The notes under the pieces are model-generated. The model saw nothing but the letters and a program-made list of their open reading frames with translations, searched no databases and was not told the DNA's origin. Below are positions 45,547-57,005 of a stretch of DNA of 64,000 bases, piece by piece. Position 1 is the first letter of the stretch, and every line of letters begins with the position of its first letter. The translations under genes were made by a program, and so were the position numbers. This DNA is from Rhipicephalus microplus (taxonomy: Eukaryota > Arthropoda > Arachnida > Ixodida > Ixodidae), in the NCBI RefSeq assembly GCF_043290135.1, contig NC_134710.1:253558592-253622591 (forward strand), written 5' to 3'.

Positions 45547-45602
45547 TCATAATCATATGGTGGTTTTGGTACGTTAAACCCCACATATCAATCATCAAAC
45601 AG
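45547..45602 (+). mobile_element. Ruka SINE, right part (split by LTR element)
   Basis: It continues the SINE body exactly where 40,009 stops (TCATAATCATATGGTGG, then GTTAAACCCCACATATCAATC) and ends at CAAACAG. Together with 39,858-40,009 it gives one copy. Confidence 0.93.
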
Positions 45603-45956
45603 CAGCGCGCTGAGGGGTAGATTTGACCTTTTTGTACTTGTTGGCTCGTTCATAAGCGGGTGCCCCCATAGCTGGGAAAGATCTTTAGTTTCACGAAACT
45701 CGGGTGGAACTTGGCTGATCCTGTATAGCGCCCAAAAACGGTAAGCTCATGTGAAGTGCTGCTGCCATGCATGTTAGCCTCGAGACGCTGCTACATAAAT
45801 TAACTTCAGTGGATGGCGCTTAACTAAAATTGACGTTAACACAGGGTGGTGAATTTATCATAAGAGTACATATATAATGTTTATAAAATTAGCTATCCAG
45901 CCCTGCAACCACAATGGCCATTTCAATAAAATTTTGGTCTATTTGAAAAGTTGTTC

Positions 45957-46333
45957 TGAGACCTGGCGTTGGGGTATGAGGTAAAATACTTGATCGCCAC
46001 GCAGAGCTCTTGGGTTCGATTCTGGCCGGAACCCTGATATTTATTCCTTGCATTCATCGTGTCAACGCTACCCATGTGAGCTTGTCCTTTATGCTCACGC
46101 GTCAAAATTACCCTTGTGTTCTCGCCGTTCCTGGGTAGATGTAAAGTCTTAATCACCTGCGGCACGTACCCGCATATGAGTGGCGAATACCCACCCACGG
46201 GTATGCGCCATTGCCTGGCGGAAAGTGTTTGACGATGTACGCGAAGGAATCGCAGCATTTTTCATGCCATGACCATCGAGTCGTATTCATCAAACCATCT
46301 TACCTACCCATGCTAATTTTGGTTCATCTTAAG
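45957..46333 (+). mobile_element. Second tRNA-derived SINE family, copy 2
   Basis: Head GGGGTATGAGGTAAAATACTT with B-box GGGTTCGATTCTGG. The body holds GCGGCACGTACCCGCATATG and CACCCACGGGTATGCGCC; the tail is GTGTTTGACGATGTACGC ... TCAAACCATC. It aligns end to end with the reverse copy at 1256-1612. Flanks are unrelated, so the two are independent insertions. Confidence 0.8.
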
Positions 46334-48720
46334 GGTATGATCACTAGACCGCCCGTAGTAGGCGCCTAGATAGTTACGTAGATAGACGTTCCAAGTACCT
46401 GCTGCACGGAAAAAAATTCTGTGCATTTAATAGACCTCGCTCCGTGTGTTCAGGTGTTTTATTGGCATGTGGAACGCACGGTGCACAAAAGTCCACGAAT
46501 ATGCACGTAAGAACTGATATCACTGCAATCCTTGTTGAGCACATTGACGTCATTCTCGTCATCTGATAGTTGCACTCATTGGCGAGTACGATTCGGTTTC
46601 GCAGGCGAATTCGGACAAGTTTCATTACTCTACTAGCATCGGCCACTTTTTTTTTCGGAATTTCAAAGTGGCTTTCTCCGGAAGCACTTGAGGGGTCCTA
46701 TTTGACTAGACCGCCTGTACGCACTAATTAAAAAATAATGTATTTTATTACCGAATAATGATGTCACTAGCCATCTGAGGATGTTTGTCGCTGCAGCAAA
46801 AATGGTTATGATGACAGCAAGCAAATATTATATTTTCCGTAATTTTCAAGATTTCTCGAGACATTTCTAGAAAGCCACTGTATATTTCAAAACATGCTTT
46901 AGAGAAGCATGATAGTATCACGAGGTGTTGTGACATTATAAGGTTTTACACTCAGAGACCGAAGTATTGCCTACACAAAGTTTTTTTTTCTTTTTTATGG
47001 AAAAGAAAGCGGGGCTGGCTAAAATTTTGAGCCGGTTATCTGACCAACGGTATGTAAGGTTCTCCGGAACGTAATTCTCTGATGTGTGTACCACTTGAAT
47101 GGCGAAGCACTGACAGTAATAGCGGTGCTCGTAACAGCTCAATGTTCGCCGTTTTTCTATTTTATTTACATTGCAGTAAATATTGGCGTGGTAAATAAAC
47201 TAATAAATAATATGCCCAGGCGCAAGAACAACACTCACTCAATGACCGCGAACGCTACAGCCTTCGAAAGATTGGTGGGATGAACGGAGCCAATCGAAGA
47301 GAGCAAGCTTCCCAAATGAGTCACTACTCGCTTCGTGGGAATAACACGAATGTCGCCATTAGGCACTTAGAAATAGGGGAATAACCGACGGTAATATTCA
47401 TAAAAACTGCACAGCACTCACGACTCACTCACTTTGGAACCGCTACAAAATACTCCGAAGAAAGCGCCGTAGCACAGACCTGACCGCCAAAAACCGGGTC
47501 ACCCCCCTTCGCCCCATTCCTCGTGAGGAGTGTGTGCCGTTGCGCTTATCCCGATTGTGGAGCGTATACCGCATGCGGAACATGATAGGAACTTTACGCT
47601 CATCCACTTTGTACGGACCACCAAACAGACGTCGACGACGAAGAATTTCGCTTTTACGACGACGCCTTCAACGTCGTAAAACGTACTTGCTCTTCTAAAG
47701 TAGCGCAGAAAAGTAAGACACGAAGTATTGTAAAGCGCTTCGTTAGTCTTTACTTTTGATTTCTCCAATGTTTTGAGGCCTAATTAATCGAGTCTCTAAT
47801 ATTCCAAGTAACACGTTAATTGAATATATTGCCTTCTGGTAAGCAGTGGCTCACATGGAGAAACATGCACTAATGCCACTAATGCCGCGCCCTGGTTAAC
47901 GCCATTTTTCTTTGGGCACGAGCAGAGACAGACGAGATGGTGACCGACATGTCAGTGCCAATGCCGCACTACTACTATTATAATACCTACCTTCTGCTTT
48001 CTTCTGTGGCGCTAAAAATGGTTCCTATTGTTGCAACCAAGATATTCTTTCATAGTTGTACTACTACGGACCATGGTAACCATGGTATTGACATTGTGAA
48101 AATTCACATTTATATGAGTTCCTACCAACAAGCACTCATTCGTTTCGAACCTCCCGGTCTTGCTCTCTGAAAGGTGAAGACATTACTTCGCCTGTTTCTT
48201 CATTTCGAATCGAGTAAGTTCACAACTTGTGTGATAATTGCCACTCTTTTTTTTACATAGCTGTACATGCGACAACACAGTAATGAAAAAAAAACAAGAC
48301 ACGCGAATACCTAGAACATCATCAATGCCGTTTAAACGTATAAAAAATCACTGCTTCTACTGAATCAAGTTTGAGAGGCACGTGAGTGTCGGATACAAAA
48401 TTGAGACACACTGGCACGTATGCATACTTTTTCCGTGTTATAGGAGGTCGATATGCCGTAGCTCATTCCTTTGGTGTGATCACAAGCCCTCAGTGAGGCT
48501 TCCGAGTTTGAATCAGAGCCACTAAAGAAAATGGAGCACCGGACACTGCATGTAGGTTCTATAGTTTGTAGCATACGGTATGTGCGAGACGTCACGGATT
48601 ACTAAAGTTCCATTGTTGTTTTCTTTGGGTGGAGTGCAGAAAATCGCACACGAGTTGTTTTCGCTATGAAATGCTTCCAGAAATTGACCGTGTCTTCCTC
48701 GGTAGAACAGTGCATATATA
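46334..48720. other. Non-coding, no recognisable element
   Basis: No domain-bearing frame, exon or bounded repeat is visible. Frames below 95 codons here have no support. Confidence 0.4.
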
Positions 48721-48724
48721 CGGT

Positions 48725-48811
48725 GCCCGGCTGCTTACCCAAGCGTCGTGCATTTGGTGTAGGCCGTGGCCGTCGCATTTCGATGCAGGCCAAATGGTAG
48801 AAGCCCAATAA
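48725..48811 (+). mobile_element. Fragment of a tRNA-SINE head and body
   Basis: CCGGCTGCTTACCCAAGCGTCG, then GCCGTCGCATTTCGATGCAG and CAAATGGTAGAAGCCC, match the head-to-body transition of the Ruka/sister SINE type in degraded form. It ends where the foldback sequence begins. Confidence 0.6.
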
Positions 48812-48815
48812 AGTG

Positions 48816-48962
48816 GAATGCTGGGCCAGTTGGTACAACACAATGTGGAAATATATTAGCGCACAAGGTAGAAGGAAAACCACTTGACAGGAAAGATGCC
48901 CTTTGGCGTCTTTCCTGTCAAGTGCTTTTCCTTCTACCTTGTGCGCTCATATTTTCCCACAA
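48816..48962. mobile_element. Foldback hairpin, 39-bp arms with one mismatch
   Basis: Left arm 48,858-48,896 (AGCGCACAAGGTAGAAGG...), 12-base loop TGCCCTTTGGCG, right arm 48,909-48,947. The arms are complementary at 38 of 39 positions, and weaker complementarity extends outward (TGTGGAAATATA against its counterpart). The preceding word GGGCCAGTTGGTAC resembles that before the foldback at 14,454. Candidate foldback or MITE; in RNA it would be a stable hairpin precursor. Confidence 0.8.
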
Positions 48963-49000
48963 TATGGTAAAGGCTCGTTTACTGTGTGATATCAGTGCTT

Positions 49001-49098
49001 GTTAAAGAGCACTGGATATTTGAAATTTTCAGAACCCTCCACTACAGTGTTTCTCATAGTTATGACATGATTATGAGATGTAAAACCTCAGATATTGT
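49001..49098 (+). mobile_element. Ruka 3' fragment, diverged
   Basis: GTTAAAGAGCACTGG, CAGAACCCTCCACTACAGTG, TTTCTCATAGTTATGACATG and ATGTAAAACCTCAGATATT follow the SINE 3' half in order. No head. Confidence 0.75.
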
Positions 49099-49270
49099 TA
49101 TTAGAACTTCACGGTGATCCTTGTTCAACATAAGCAACAGCCAAGCGAATTCACACGAACTGTTCAAAGCCTGTAATTTTAGCGGTTATGTTCCCTCGCA
49201 GCCGTTGCACACATTGGCGCGGCGAATGACTACCAGCCGCTGTTTTTGAGTCAATGAGACGGAAAACATC

Positions 49271-49479
<209 letters not shown>

Positions 49480-49571
49480 GAGTTAAACTTCAAGCGTATA
49501 TTATCGTAGTCCGGGTAATTTTTGTACTAAGTGAAGGTTGAAGGTAGCACACAATGAAAAGAAAAATGCTT

Positions 49572-49618
49572 TTACTAACGTTTCAGCCATGCATGATATA
49601 CGGCCTTCGTCAGAGTAA
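49572..49618 (-). ncRNA. Hammerhead-ribozyme-like motif at the Penelope 3' end
   Basis: Reverse strand: stem I 5' strand TTACT, core CTGACGA (canonical CTGATGA with one change), stem II AGGCC...GGCT, core GAAAC, cleavage-site-like GTT, stem I 3' strand AGTAA. Stem I pairs 5 of 5. Helix III is almost absent, as in the minimal hammerheads reported for Penelope-like elements. The core substitution probably weakens or kills cleavage. Confidence 0.6.
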
Positions 49619-50022
49619 CAAGGCTTATTATACTGCAGCCATTTTTATGGCTTCACGTGTCGAACTATCAGTACAGCAGCTAGTACATTGCAACTAAAAT
49701 AACAAATAATATCAGTTGCAACAGACTGTTAAGATGACAAGCAATATATATAGGTGCGTGAATATACAAGTTTGAAATGATCATTGGGTATCAGCAATGT
49801 AGTGAACGGTGTGTATGGCAGGACATGTAAAAAAAATAGCACGGTGAAAAGAGAACCGCCATCACGGACGAACGAAATGTTATGAAAAGCAATGTTACTT
49901 TATTGCAAGACAGATGACCTTTCCTAGGTTTTCAGTGATACCATAATAAATAGTATTAAACTTATGAATGAAGAAGGATTCCTTTACTTTTCTATCATGG
50001 CTCCTTTCAAAATTAAGCCGGA

Positions 50023-50508
50023 CTACATACTGGTAGCCCTAAGTTTATCGAAATCAAGACCAGGCATACTGACATGCTTGGAGAACTGCAGATTGGGCAG
50101 GCTTACGGCATGTGCACAATGAATATTAAAACAAATGCTGAAGCTAGTTTCCGTTTTACCAATGTATTGAGCTTGGCATGTTGCACACTCCAGGAGATAA
50201 ACGACATTGGCACTGTAACATAGGTAGTCACCGTTTATTGTTAGTGAAAAATTCGATGACGTACTTGATACCGTTTTATATGTGGTCATGTTCGTACACA
50301 CTTTGCAACGTGGTTTTTGCTGGCATGACAACCTTCGTGACATGAACGTGCGGTTTAAGATGAAGTTAGCAAATTGCGGAGGTTCCGGGATCGTCGGTGC
50401 ACCACGCGTGGTTGTTCGGTAAATTTTTTTCATATTCACTCCCTGTGCAATAAAATGTTGAAATGGTTTTTTTTGAAATATGGTTGACATTTGGAGCTTA
50501 GGTCGCAT
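50023..50508 (-). pseudogene. GIY-YIG endonuclease domain of the Penelope-like element
   Basis: 161-codon open frame, the best preserved part of the element. It contains an upstream cysteine pair (C-K-V-C-T-N-M) and the GIY-YIG core in its Penelope form (N-V-V-Y-L-L-E-C-A-T-C-Q-A-Q-Y-I-G-K-T), but the conserved arginine of the following helix is not evident (F-S-I-C-F-N-I-H). In these elements the domain nicks target DNA to prime reverse transcription. It is part of a frameshifted pol and is not expected to act alone. Confidence 0.8.
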
Positions 50509-50696
50509 GGGTCAAAATTATGTTAATACGTGAAGTTTCTTTCAATATTTTGTTAGTACCCAGAAGATATGGGCGATCGAGCTATTCTGCGCGTTAGATA
50601 GCTTCTGTGATTATACTGGACGAATCACTTTGTTTTTCAAGCACGCTTTGAAGTTGCTCACAGTTGCGGGAAAATTTGCGTCTATCACAGCATATC

Positions 50697-51486
50697 TTAT
50701 AAAATGAACTGCTTGCTGTTGGCAATACTAGTTATATTGTGTACAACATGACTACTACTAAAATGGAGGTACATCTGCCGATCTGTGGGTTTCCTGCAAA
50801 AATTCGTTATCAGCTTCTGACTACGAAGAATGACCAAGACATAAGGGAAGTTTATGTGGACAGGCAAATACGAATACGAAAAAGAAATTGTCGGATGAGC
50901 GTCGTTTAAAGCTGCTACGAAAGACATAAGTCGCGATTAACTATGATGCCATATTATAAAAATGTCAATGAACCGCTTCTAGTAAAATAATTTATATTCT
51001 TTTTTTTGCCACAAATTGGTTTTCAAGGAGCCCCTTGAATATATTCGCATAGTTCGGTCAAAATCTTATGCCCATGAATGACTGATAGTTTGAACGTAAT
51101 GTGTGCCATCAAACTCGAAATTAACAAGTTCCAGAATGAGATTAAGAAAGGTAGCTAACGTGAACGCGAAAACTGTTTTGTCGCCATCGTAATCATTGTG
51201 AGCGCAGAGGACTGCATCAATGCCATCTGAGTGAGGGATATTAGTATATAGGGACAAAACATCTAATGTTACGAGAAACAAATTTTGAGGAACCATTTCG
51301 TCCAAAGTTAGTTAAGAATGAGTTCGTATCCTTCATGTAAGAAGAAAATGTGGACGAAAGGGTGCCGATAAGGCTGTTTACATAACGGGAAATGTTCTGA
51401 GTCACGGTTTCAATTTCAGAAATGATGGAGCTACTGGGATTCTTTTTATGAATTTGTAAGAAGAAATGTGGTACCTTCAACTTCAC
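50697..51486 (-). pseudogene. Reverse transcriptase remnants of the Penelope-like element
   Basis: At least three frame changes occur between 51,486 and 50,697. The palm motif that should read as tyrosine/phenylalanine-x-D-D is R-F-I-D-I-F-I-I-W near 50,955-50,985, missing one catalytic aspartate. The N-terminal part before 51,486 is replaced by a (TA)n tract. Confidence 0.8.
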
Positions 51487-51488
51487 TA

Positions 51489-51673
<185 letters not shown>

Positions 51674-51706
51674 AACCACGTTGTGACCGCTCACGGAGGA
51701 TCTACT

Positions 51707-51712
<6 letters not shown>

Positions 51713-51737
<25 letters not shown>
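51713..51737. repeat. Short (TA)n tract, insertion site of gypsy element 2
   Basis: About 25 bp of TA directly before the left LTR. The same repeat resumes after the right LTR, so the LTR element inserted within (TA)n. Confidence 0.9.
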
Positions 51738-51900
51738 TGTAGTGACAAATACGGGCTCTAAGAACGATGAACAAGACGTTTGTTGTGGCGGAGGCTCGTG
51801 CTGCTGCAGCTGCTGCTGAAACCACTGGTTGCTGTCTCGGTGCTGTTAGGCCCAATAAACGGTTGCTCTACCCCGGCGTGCGTCAAGCAGTATCCTTACA
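51738..51900 (+). repeat. 5' LTR of gypsy element 2 (163 bp)
   Basis: Starts TGTAGTGACA and ends TCCTTACA. Contains CCAATAAACGG, a polyadenylation signal, and a GCTGCTGCAGCTGCTGCTG run. No TATA box within the LTR. The primer-binding site TGGTGGAGGTGCTGG starts at 51,903. Confidence 0.9.
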
Positions 51901-51972
51901 TTTGGTGGAGGTGCTGGTTGTCTCAAACTGGAACTCCGTTCCCGGACTCTACTTCAGCCCCTCGCGTCGTCA

Positions 51973-53211
51973 ATGCCTGACAACATGACCCAGCCTCCTG
52001 CAGTGACAATTGCATCTGTCACCTGTTCCGGAATGCCACGACAGCGAGATCCAGTGATTTTCAACGCGACCGACGACCAAGACGCCGAAGACTGGCTGTC
52101 GCAGTATGAAGCGGTAAGCGCCCACAATAAGTGGGATGACACAGACAAGCTCGCTTACCTCAATTTCTATCTCGCAGGCGTGGCAGAACTGTGGTTTAAA
52201 AACCACAAAGCGGAAATACCCTCTTGGCCTACCTTCAAGACGCGCTTCGCAGAAGTCTTCGGCCGACCCGCTGTTCGCAAGCTACGCGCCGAACAGCGCC
52301 TGCGCTGCCGCGCACAGCGCTCAGGCGAGACCTTTACCTCGTATATTGAGGATGTTTTGGACCTCTGCCGCCGTATCGATTCAGAAATGTCTGACACTGA
52401 CAAAATACGGGACATCATGAAAGGTATCGAGGACGATGCCTTTCACATGCTCGTTGCGAAAAACCTGCAAACCGTCGCCCAGCTTATTCAGCACTGTCAG
52501 AGTTTCGACGAGCTGCGGAGAGAGCGGATTTCTACTCGACGTCCAAACTTTGACACGACCTCTACATCTGGGTTAACCATTGGCGCCGTTTCCTCCGAAC
52601 AAACCACGTTAATGCAGGAAATCCAGCAGTTTGTTCGAGAAGAAGTTTTGCGCCAATTGTCTCTTGTGCCGTACGTCCCGACCAGTGAGCACATGCTGAC
52701 CCCAACGCTCCGCAAGGCAATCGAAGAGCAAGTTTCTGACGCCCTGTCTCCCACATACAATCCTCCGCCTATCTCCACCCCTCTCACTTACGCTGAGGTC
52801 GCCAGACGATTGCCGCCGTCGCTACCAACCGTCACAAATCTTGCTAGACAGCCCCGTCCCCTCAACGCAGCAAGTCCTCCTACCCGTCGCCACCCACCTC
52901 CTGTTCGCCACCCCACACCACCATCAACAAACCCTTGGCGCACTCCAGATAATAGGCCAATTTGCTATTTCTGCCAGCTTCCTGGTCATGTAGCACGCTA
53001 CTACCGTTGTCGGGATTACAACCCAACTGCTGGTGAGGCGACTTACGACTCCTACCGTCCAGAGCCACCACAGCCGTCTTCGTTCCACCCCACGTCGTAT
53101 CAGTCGCCGCCACGTCGCCGCGGCTTCGACAGGAATCGGTCGCCCTCACCACGGCGCCGCTCTATTTCTCCGATGCTTCCTCGATCACCACCCGCCCAAA
53201 CGGAAAACTGA
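51973..53211 (+). CDS. gag of gypsy element 2
   Basis: 412 codons, still open. Capsid-like region at residues ~25-180 (D-A-E-D-W-L-S-Q-Y-E, W-F-K-N-H, S-W-P-T-F-K-T-R-F), a proline-rich linker, a zinc knuckle near residue 330, and an arginine/serine-rich C-terminus. The knuckle reads C-Y-F-C-Q-L-P-G-H-V-A-R-Y-Y, so the fourth ligand cysteine is a tyrosine (TAC where TGC is expected). The frame ends TGA at 53,209; the protease frame lies at -1 relative to it and is open across the junction, consistent with an original gag-pol frameshift. Confidence 0.85.
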   Translation: MPDNMTQPPAVTIASVTCSGMPRQRDPVIFNATDDQDAEDWLSQYEAVSAHNKWDDTDKLAYLNFYLAGVAELWFKNHKAEIPSWPTFKTRFAEVFGRPAVRKLRAEQRLRCRAQRSGETFTSYIEDVLDLCRRIDSEMSDTDKIRDIMKGIEDDAFHMLVAKNLQTVAQLIQHCQSFDELRRERISTRRPNFDTTSTSGLTIGAVSSEQTTLMQEIQQFVREEVLRQLSLVPYVPTSEHMLTPTLRKAIEEQVSDALSPTYNPPPISTPLTYAEVARRLPPSLPTVTNLARQPRPLNAASPPTRRHPPPVRHPTPPSTNPWRTPDNRPICYFCQLPGHVARYYRCRDYNPTAGEATYDSYRPEPPQPSSFHPTSYQSPPRRRGFDRNRSPSPRRRSISPMLPRSPPAQTEN

Positions 53212-53213
53212 CC

Positions 53214-56200
53214 ATCGCAGTTCACGAGGCAAGAGCTGCGATTATATCGAAACCTTCAAGGCCTCCGTTTTTACCTGCTAATGAAATAACTGTGCACATT
53301 GATGGTGTACGTGCGAAAGCGCTAGTTGATACTGGTGCTGCCGTGTCTGTGTTAAGTGGTGAACTGTGCCGCAAGTTGAAGAAGCTTACGCTGCCGCTTT
53401 CCGATGTCTCTCTCCGCATGGCCACTGCGCATCACATCCAGCCTTCTGCGGCGTGCACAGCTCGACTGGTCATCCCAAAAATTTGTATGTAGTCGAATTC
53501 GTTGTGTTTTCTCTATGTTCACACGATATCATCTTAGGCTGGGACTTCCTCTGCGCTCATCATGCCGTCGTTCACTGTGCGCGTGCCGAACTAGAGTTGT
53601 CGACGATGTGTGAACTGCCCCTATGTGAAGCGCCGACGTCTGAAGGACCTTCTTTTAAGCCGCTATTTTCCCGAGTCACCGTAGCCGCGGACACTCACAT
53701 CCCTCCTCTATCCTGTGTTCATGTGCCACTCTTCTGCGACGACGCACCCTCTGTTTGTTCCCTCCGACACCTTCGGCTCTCGCAAAAGCTTCCTTCTCCC
53801 GTTCGCAGTTGTCACCATAGAAAACTCACGTGGCTCCATTTATATAACGAACTCGCTTCCTTCCCCGGCCATATTATTCCGTGGCGAACTCCTCGGTCAT
53901 CTTGCGGAAATTGATTCTGTTTCATCCAGTCACCTACCTGATGATTTGTCACCATCTCACTTAAACACCATTACCTCTGATACCACCCCCACTTCATTTC
54001 CGAAGGTTTTTTCCCCATCCATTGACCCTAAACTTCCCGTTGCTCAGCGCGCCCAACTCCTGGCTTTACTCGATTGCTTCAAGATGTCATTTGACCATAG
54101 CCAACCTTCTTTGGGTTGCACGTCTGCCATCGTTCACAAAATCGACACCGGTAGCCATGCACCTTTGCGCCAGCGCCCATATCGAGTTTCTCACGCTGGA
54201 CGCCGTGCCATTCATGATCAGGTGAACGATATGCTTCGACGTAGTGTGATAAAATCTTCAAACAGCCCTTGGGCCTCTCCGGTTGTACTGGTGAAAAAAA
54301 AGGACGGCGGCATCAGATTTTGCGTTGACTACAGGCGTCTTAACAAGATCACCAGAAAAGATGTTTATCCGCTGCTCAGAATCAATGGCGCCCTCGATTG
54401 CCTGCAAGGAGCAGAGTTCTTTTCTTCTTTAGATCTTCGATCCGGCTACTGGCAGGTCCTTATGAATGAAGCCGACCGCTCCAAGACTGCGTTTGTAACG
54501 CCTGACGGATTGTACGAGTTTAACGTCATGCCATTCGGCCTCTGTAATGCGCCTTCCACCTTCGAGCGTCTCGTGGACAACATCCTTAGAGGTTTCAAAT
54601 GGAACACATGCCTGTGCTATTTGGATGACGTTGTCCTTTTTTCGAAGGACTTCAACTTCCACTTCAGCTGTCTAGCAAGCATCCTGACTTGTCTTTCGAA
54701 CGCTGGACTGCAGCTGAATTTGAAGACATGCCACTTCGCTGCCCGCCAGCTTACCTTCTTAGGGCATGTTGTTAGCAAGCATGGTTTCCGTCCTGATCCA
54801 GCCAAGCTTCGCGCTGTCGCCGACTTTCCCAGGCCGGCTACAGTAAAAGAACTCCGCAGCTTTAACGGGCTCTGCTCATATTTTCGCCGTTTTGTGCGCA
54901 ATTTCGCCACCATAATCGCACCCCTGACGCAACTACTTGCCGACAACCAAGACCTCTCGGCGTGGTCTCCAGCCTGCGACAAAGCATTCGCGCCTTTACG
55001 CCATCTTCTGACATCACCACCTGTCTTACGCCACTTTAATCAAGACGCTCCAACCGAAATCCATACGGACGCTAGTGGAGTTGGCCTCGGCGCTATTCTT
55101 GCTCAGCGTAAATGTGGCTTCGATGAGTATGTTGTTTCCTACGCTAGTCGCACCCTCACTAAAGCGGAAAAGAACTATTCAGTCACCGAGAAAGAATGCC
55201 TTGCCATTGTTTGGGCAATCACAAAATTCCGACCTTACGTATATGGCCCCCCATTTGACGTCGTGACTGATCACCACGCATTGTGTTGGTTGTCGTCATT
55301 AAAAGACCCATCTGGTCGCCTAGCTCGCTGGTCCCTACGTCTCCAAGATTACGATATTCGTGTAATTTATCGGTCAGGCCACAAGCATTCAGACGCCGAC
55401 GCTCTTTCTCGCTCGCACTTCCCAACGATTATGTTGCAGCGTCTGTTTCCAGCTGCAAATGTTCTTCACTTGAACAGACCGACATGTCCGCTGAGCAACG
55501 CCAGGATCCATGGATAGCGTCTCTTTTAGAGTACCTGTCTCAGACGTCTCCACGTACCGACAACCGTTTACTTCGATGAACGGCTCGCCATTTTACTATC
55601 TGTGACGGTCTTCTGTACCGGCGAAACTACTTATCTGATGGCCGCAAATGGTTGCTGGTAATACCTCGCCACCTACGTTCTGACGTCTGTGCCTCCTTCC
55701 ACGCGGATCCGCAATGCGCCCACGCAGTTGTAGTGAAGACGTATGCTCGCCTACGAATTCGATATTACTGGCGCGGAATGTACCGCTTTGTTAGGCAGTA
55801 CGCCCGTTCATGTTCCTTGTGCCAACACCGGAAGAGCTCCCCTCGCACATCTACAGGGCCACTCCAGCCACTGCTTTATCCTTCTCGGCCTTTCAGCCGC
55901 ATCGGAATCTACTTGTACGGTTCGCTACCATACATACCAAATGGAAACCGCTGCGTAATCGTCGCCGTAGACCACCTTACGCGCTACGCCGAAACTCCGG
56001 GGCTTCCCGAGGCCACTGAGCGTGAAGTCGGCCTGTTCATTCTGCACAACGTCGTCCTTCGGCGTGGTGCACCTCGCGAGCTTCTCAGTGACCGTGGGCG
56101 TTCTTTCTTGTCGTAAGCTGTAGAAGCCCTCCTACGCGAATGCAACATCGTGCACTGAACAACTACCGCATACCACCCCCAAACCAACGGGATGACCGAG

Positions 56201-56764
56201 CGATTTAATCGCACGCTGGGTGACATGCTCTCCATGTATGTTTCTGATGACCATACGAACTGGGACCGCATACTGCCAATCGTTACTTACGCTTACAATA
56301 GCGCAATTCAATCGACAAGTGAATTCTCCCCATTCTTCCTTCTTTATGGTCGGGAACCTTCAACGTTCTTGGACACTATCCTTTTTTGCCGACAAGACCC
56401 TTCAGAATTGACAACTTTGGCCGAAGCCGCCACATATGCCGAAGAATGTCGGCAGATAGCACGTTCGCTAACAACGCACGATCAGGCTCGCCAGAAGCAC
56501 TCGCATGACCGACGCTCATCCCCTTCGTCATACGCACCTGGCGCAATCGTGTGGCTCCGCGTGCAATCGTCTGCCCCAGGCCTTTGCCCAAAGTTCATAC
56601 GCAAGTATGACGGTCCGTACCAAATCCTGCGCCAGACTTCACCAGTCAACTACATAGTTGAACCTATTCAGCCACCTACAGATCAACGGCGCCGCGGGCG
56701 CGACACTGTGCACGTCGAGCGCCTAAAACCTCACTACGACCCACCAGTCCTGTCTGTGCCATAG
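53214..56764 (+). pseudogene. pol of gypsy element 2 (protease, RT, RNase H, integrase), broken
   Basis: Protease: A-L-V-D-T-G-A-A-V-S near 53,320. Frame changes near 53,485 and again near 53,735 cancel out. RT at about 54,100-54,700 keeps [18 protein letters not shown] and the catalytic Y-L-D-D. RNase H (T-D-A-S-G; T-E-K-E-C-L; V-T-D-H-H) follows to 55,420, where the frame shifts again. Integrase has stops at 55,577 (TGA), 56,114 (TAA) and 56,156 (TGA), and the first catalytic aspartate is a tyrosine (I-G-I-Y-L-Y-G). The C-terminus (G-P-Y-Q-I-L) ends at TAG 56,762-56,764. The stops fit C-to-T or G-to-A transitions. Confidence 0.9.
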
Positions 56765-56800
56765 GTCGCCAAGATGGCTCCTTTCGCACCGGGGAGTCAA

Positions 56801-56960
56801 TGTAGTGACAAATACGGGCTCTAAGAACGACGAAGAAGACGTTTTTTGGAAGAAGGCTCGTGCTGCTGCAGCTGCTGCTGAAACCGCTGTTTGCTGTCTC
56901 GATGCTGTTAGGTCCAATAAACAGTTGCTCTACCCCGGCATGCGTCAAGCAATATCCTTA

Positions 56961-56962
<2 letters not shown>
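56801..56962 (+). repeat. 3' LTR of gypsy element 2 (162 bp)
   Basis: Matches the 5' LTR with about a dozen substitutions and one 1-bp deletion. Ends TCCTTACG instead of TACA. Confidence 0.9.

Positions 56963-57001
<39 letters not shown>
56963..57001. repeat. (TA)n tract between two gypsy elements
   Basis: About 39 bp of TA: the right flank of gypsy element 2 and the left flank of the oppositely oriented gypsy element 3. Confidence 0.95.

Positions 57002-57005
<4 letters not shown>

Larger units (their letters stand above)
38045..45655 (+). repeat. Unnamed ~1.8-kb repeat or duplicated segment, copy B (interrupted)
   Basis: Homologous to 21,140-22,925 in the same orientation and order. It consists of 38,045-38,271, 38,410-39,128, 39,572-39,857 and 45,603-45,655, with insertions between: a Ruka fragment (38,272-38,409), a 443-bp MITE-like element (39,129-39,571), and a truncated Ruka SINE that itself contains a full LTR retrotransposon (39,858-45,602). 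The end of the family (CAGCGCGCTGAGGGG ... TTGGCTCGTTCA) resumes immediately after the SINE. Confidence 0.8.
49540..51486 (-). mobile_element. Penelope-like element (decayed)
   Basis: The reverse strand holds, in order: RT fragments at 51,486-51,241 and 51,305-51,066 (L-V-T-L-D-V-L-S-L-Y-T-N-I-P-H, then F-E-F-D-G-T-H-Y), the catalytic region near 50,960 (R-F-I-D-I-F-I-I-W), an RT thumb piece at 50,927-50,697 (R-K-P-T-D-R-Q-M-Y-L-H-F), and a GIY-YIG endonuclease at 50,508-50,023. RT followed by GIY-YIG is diagnostic of Penelope-like elements. Frames are broken and the catalytic Y-x-D-D is reduced to F-I-D, so the copy is inactive. A hammerhead-like motif lies at the 3' end. A (TA)n array adjoins the 5' side. 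Confidence 0.88.
51738..56962 (+). mobile_element. Ty3/gypsy LTR retrotransposon 2, decayed
   Basis: About 5.2 kb with short LTRs (163 and 162 bp), a TGG primer-binding site two bases after the left LTR, gag, then pol in the order protease - RT - RNase H - integrase, a polypurine-like GGGGAG tract (56,791-56,796), and the right LTR. Pol has at least three frameshifts and three in-frame stops. The LTRs differ at more than ten positions. Both ends lie in (TA)n, so the duplication cannot be read exactly. Confidence 0.92.
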
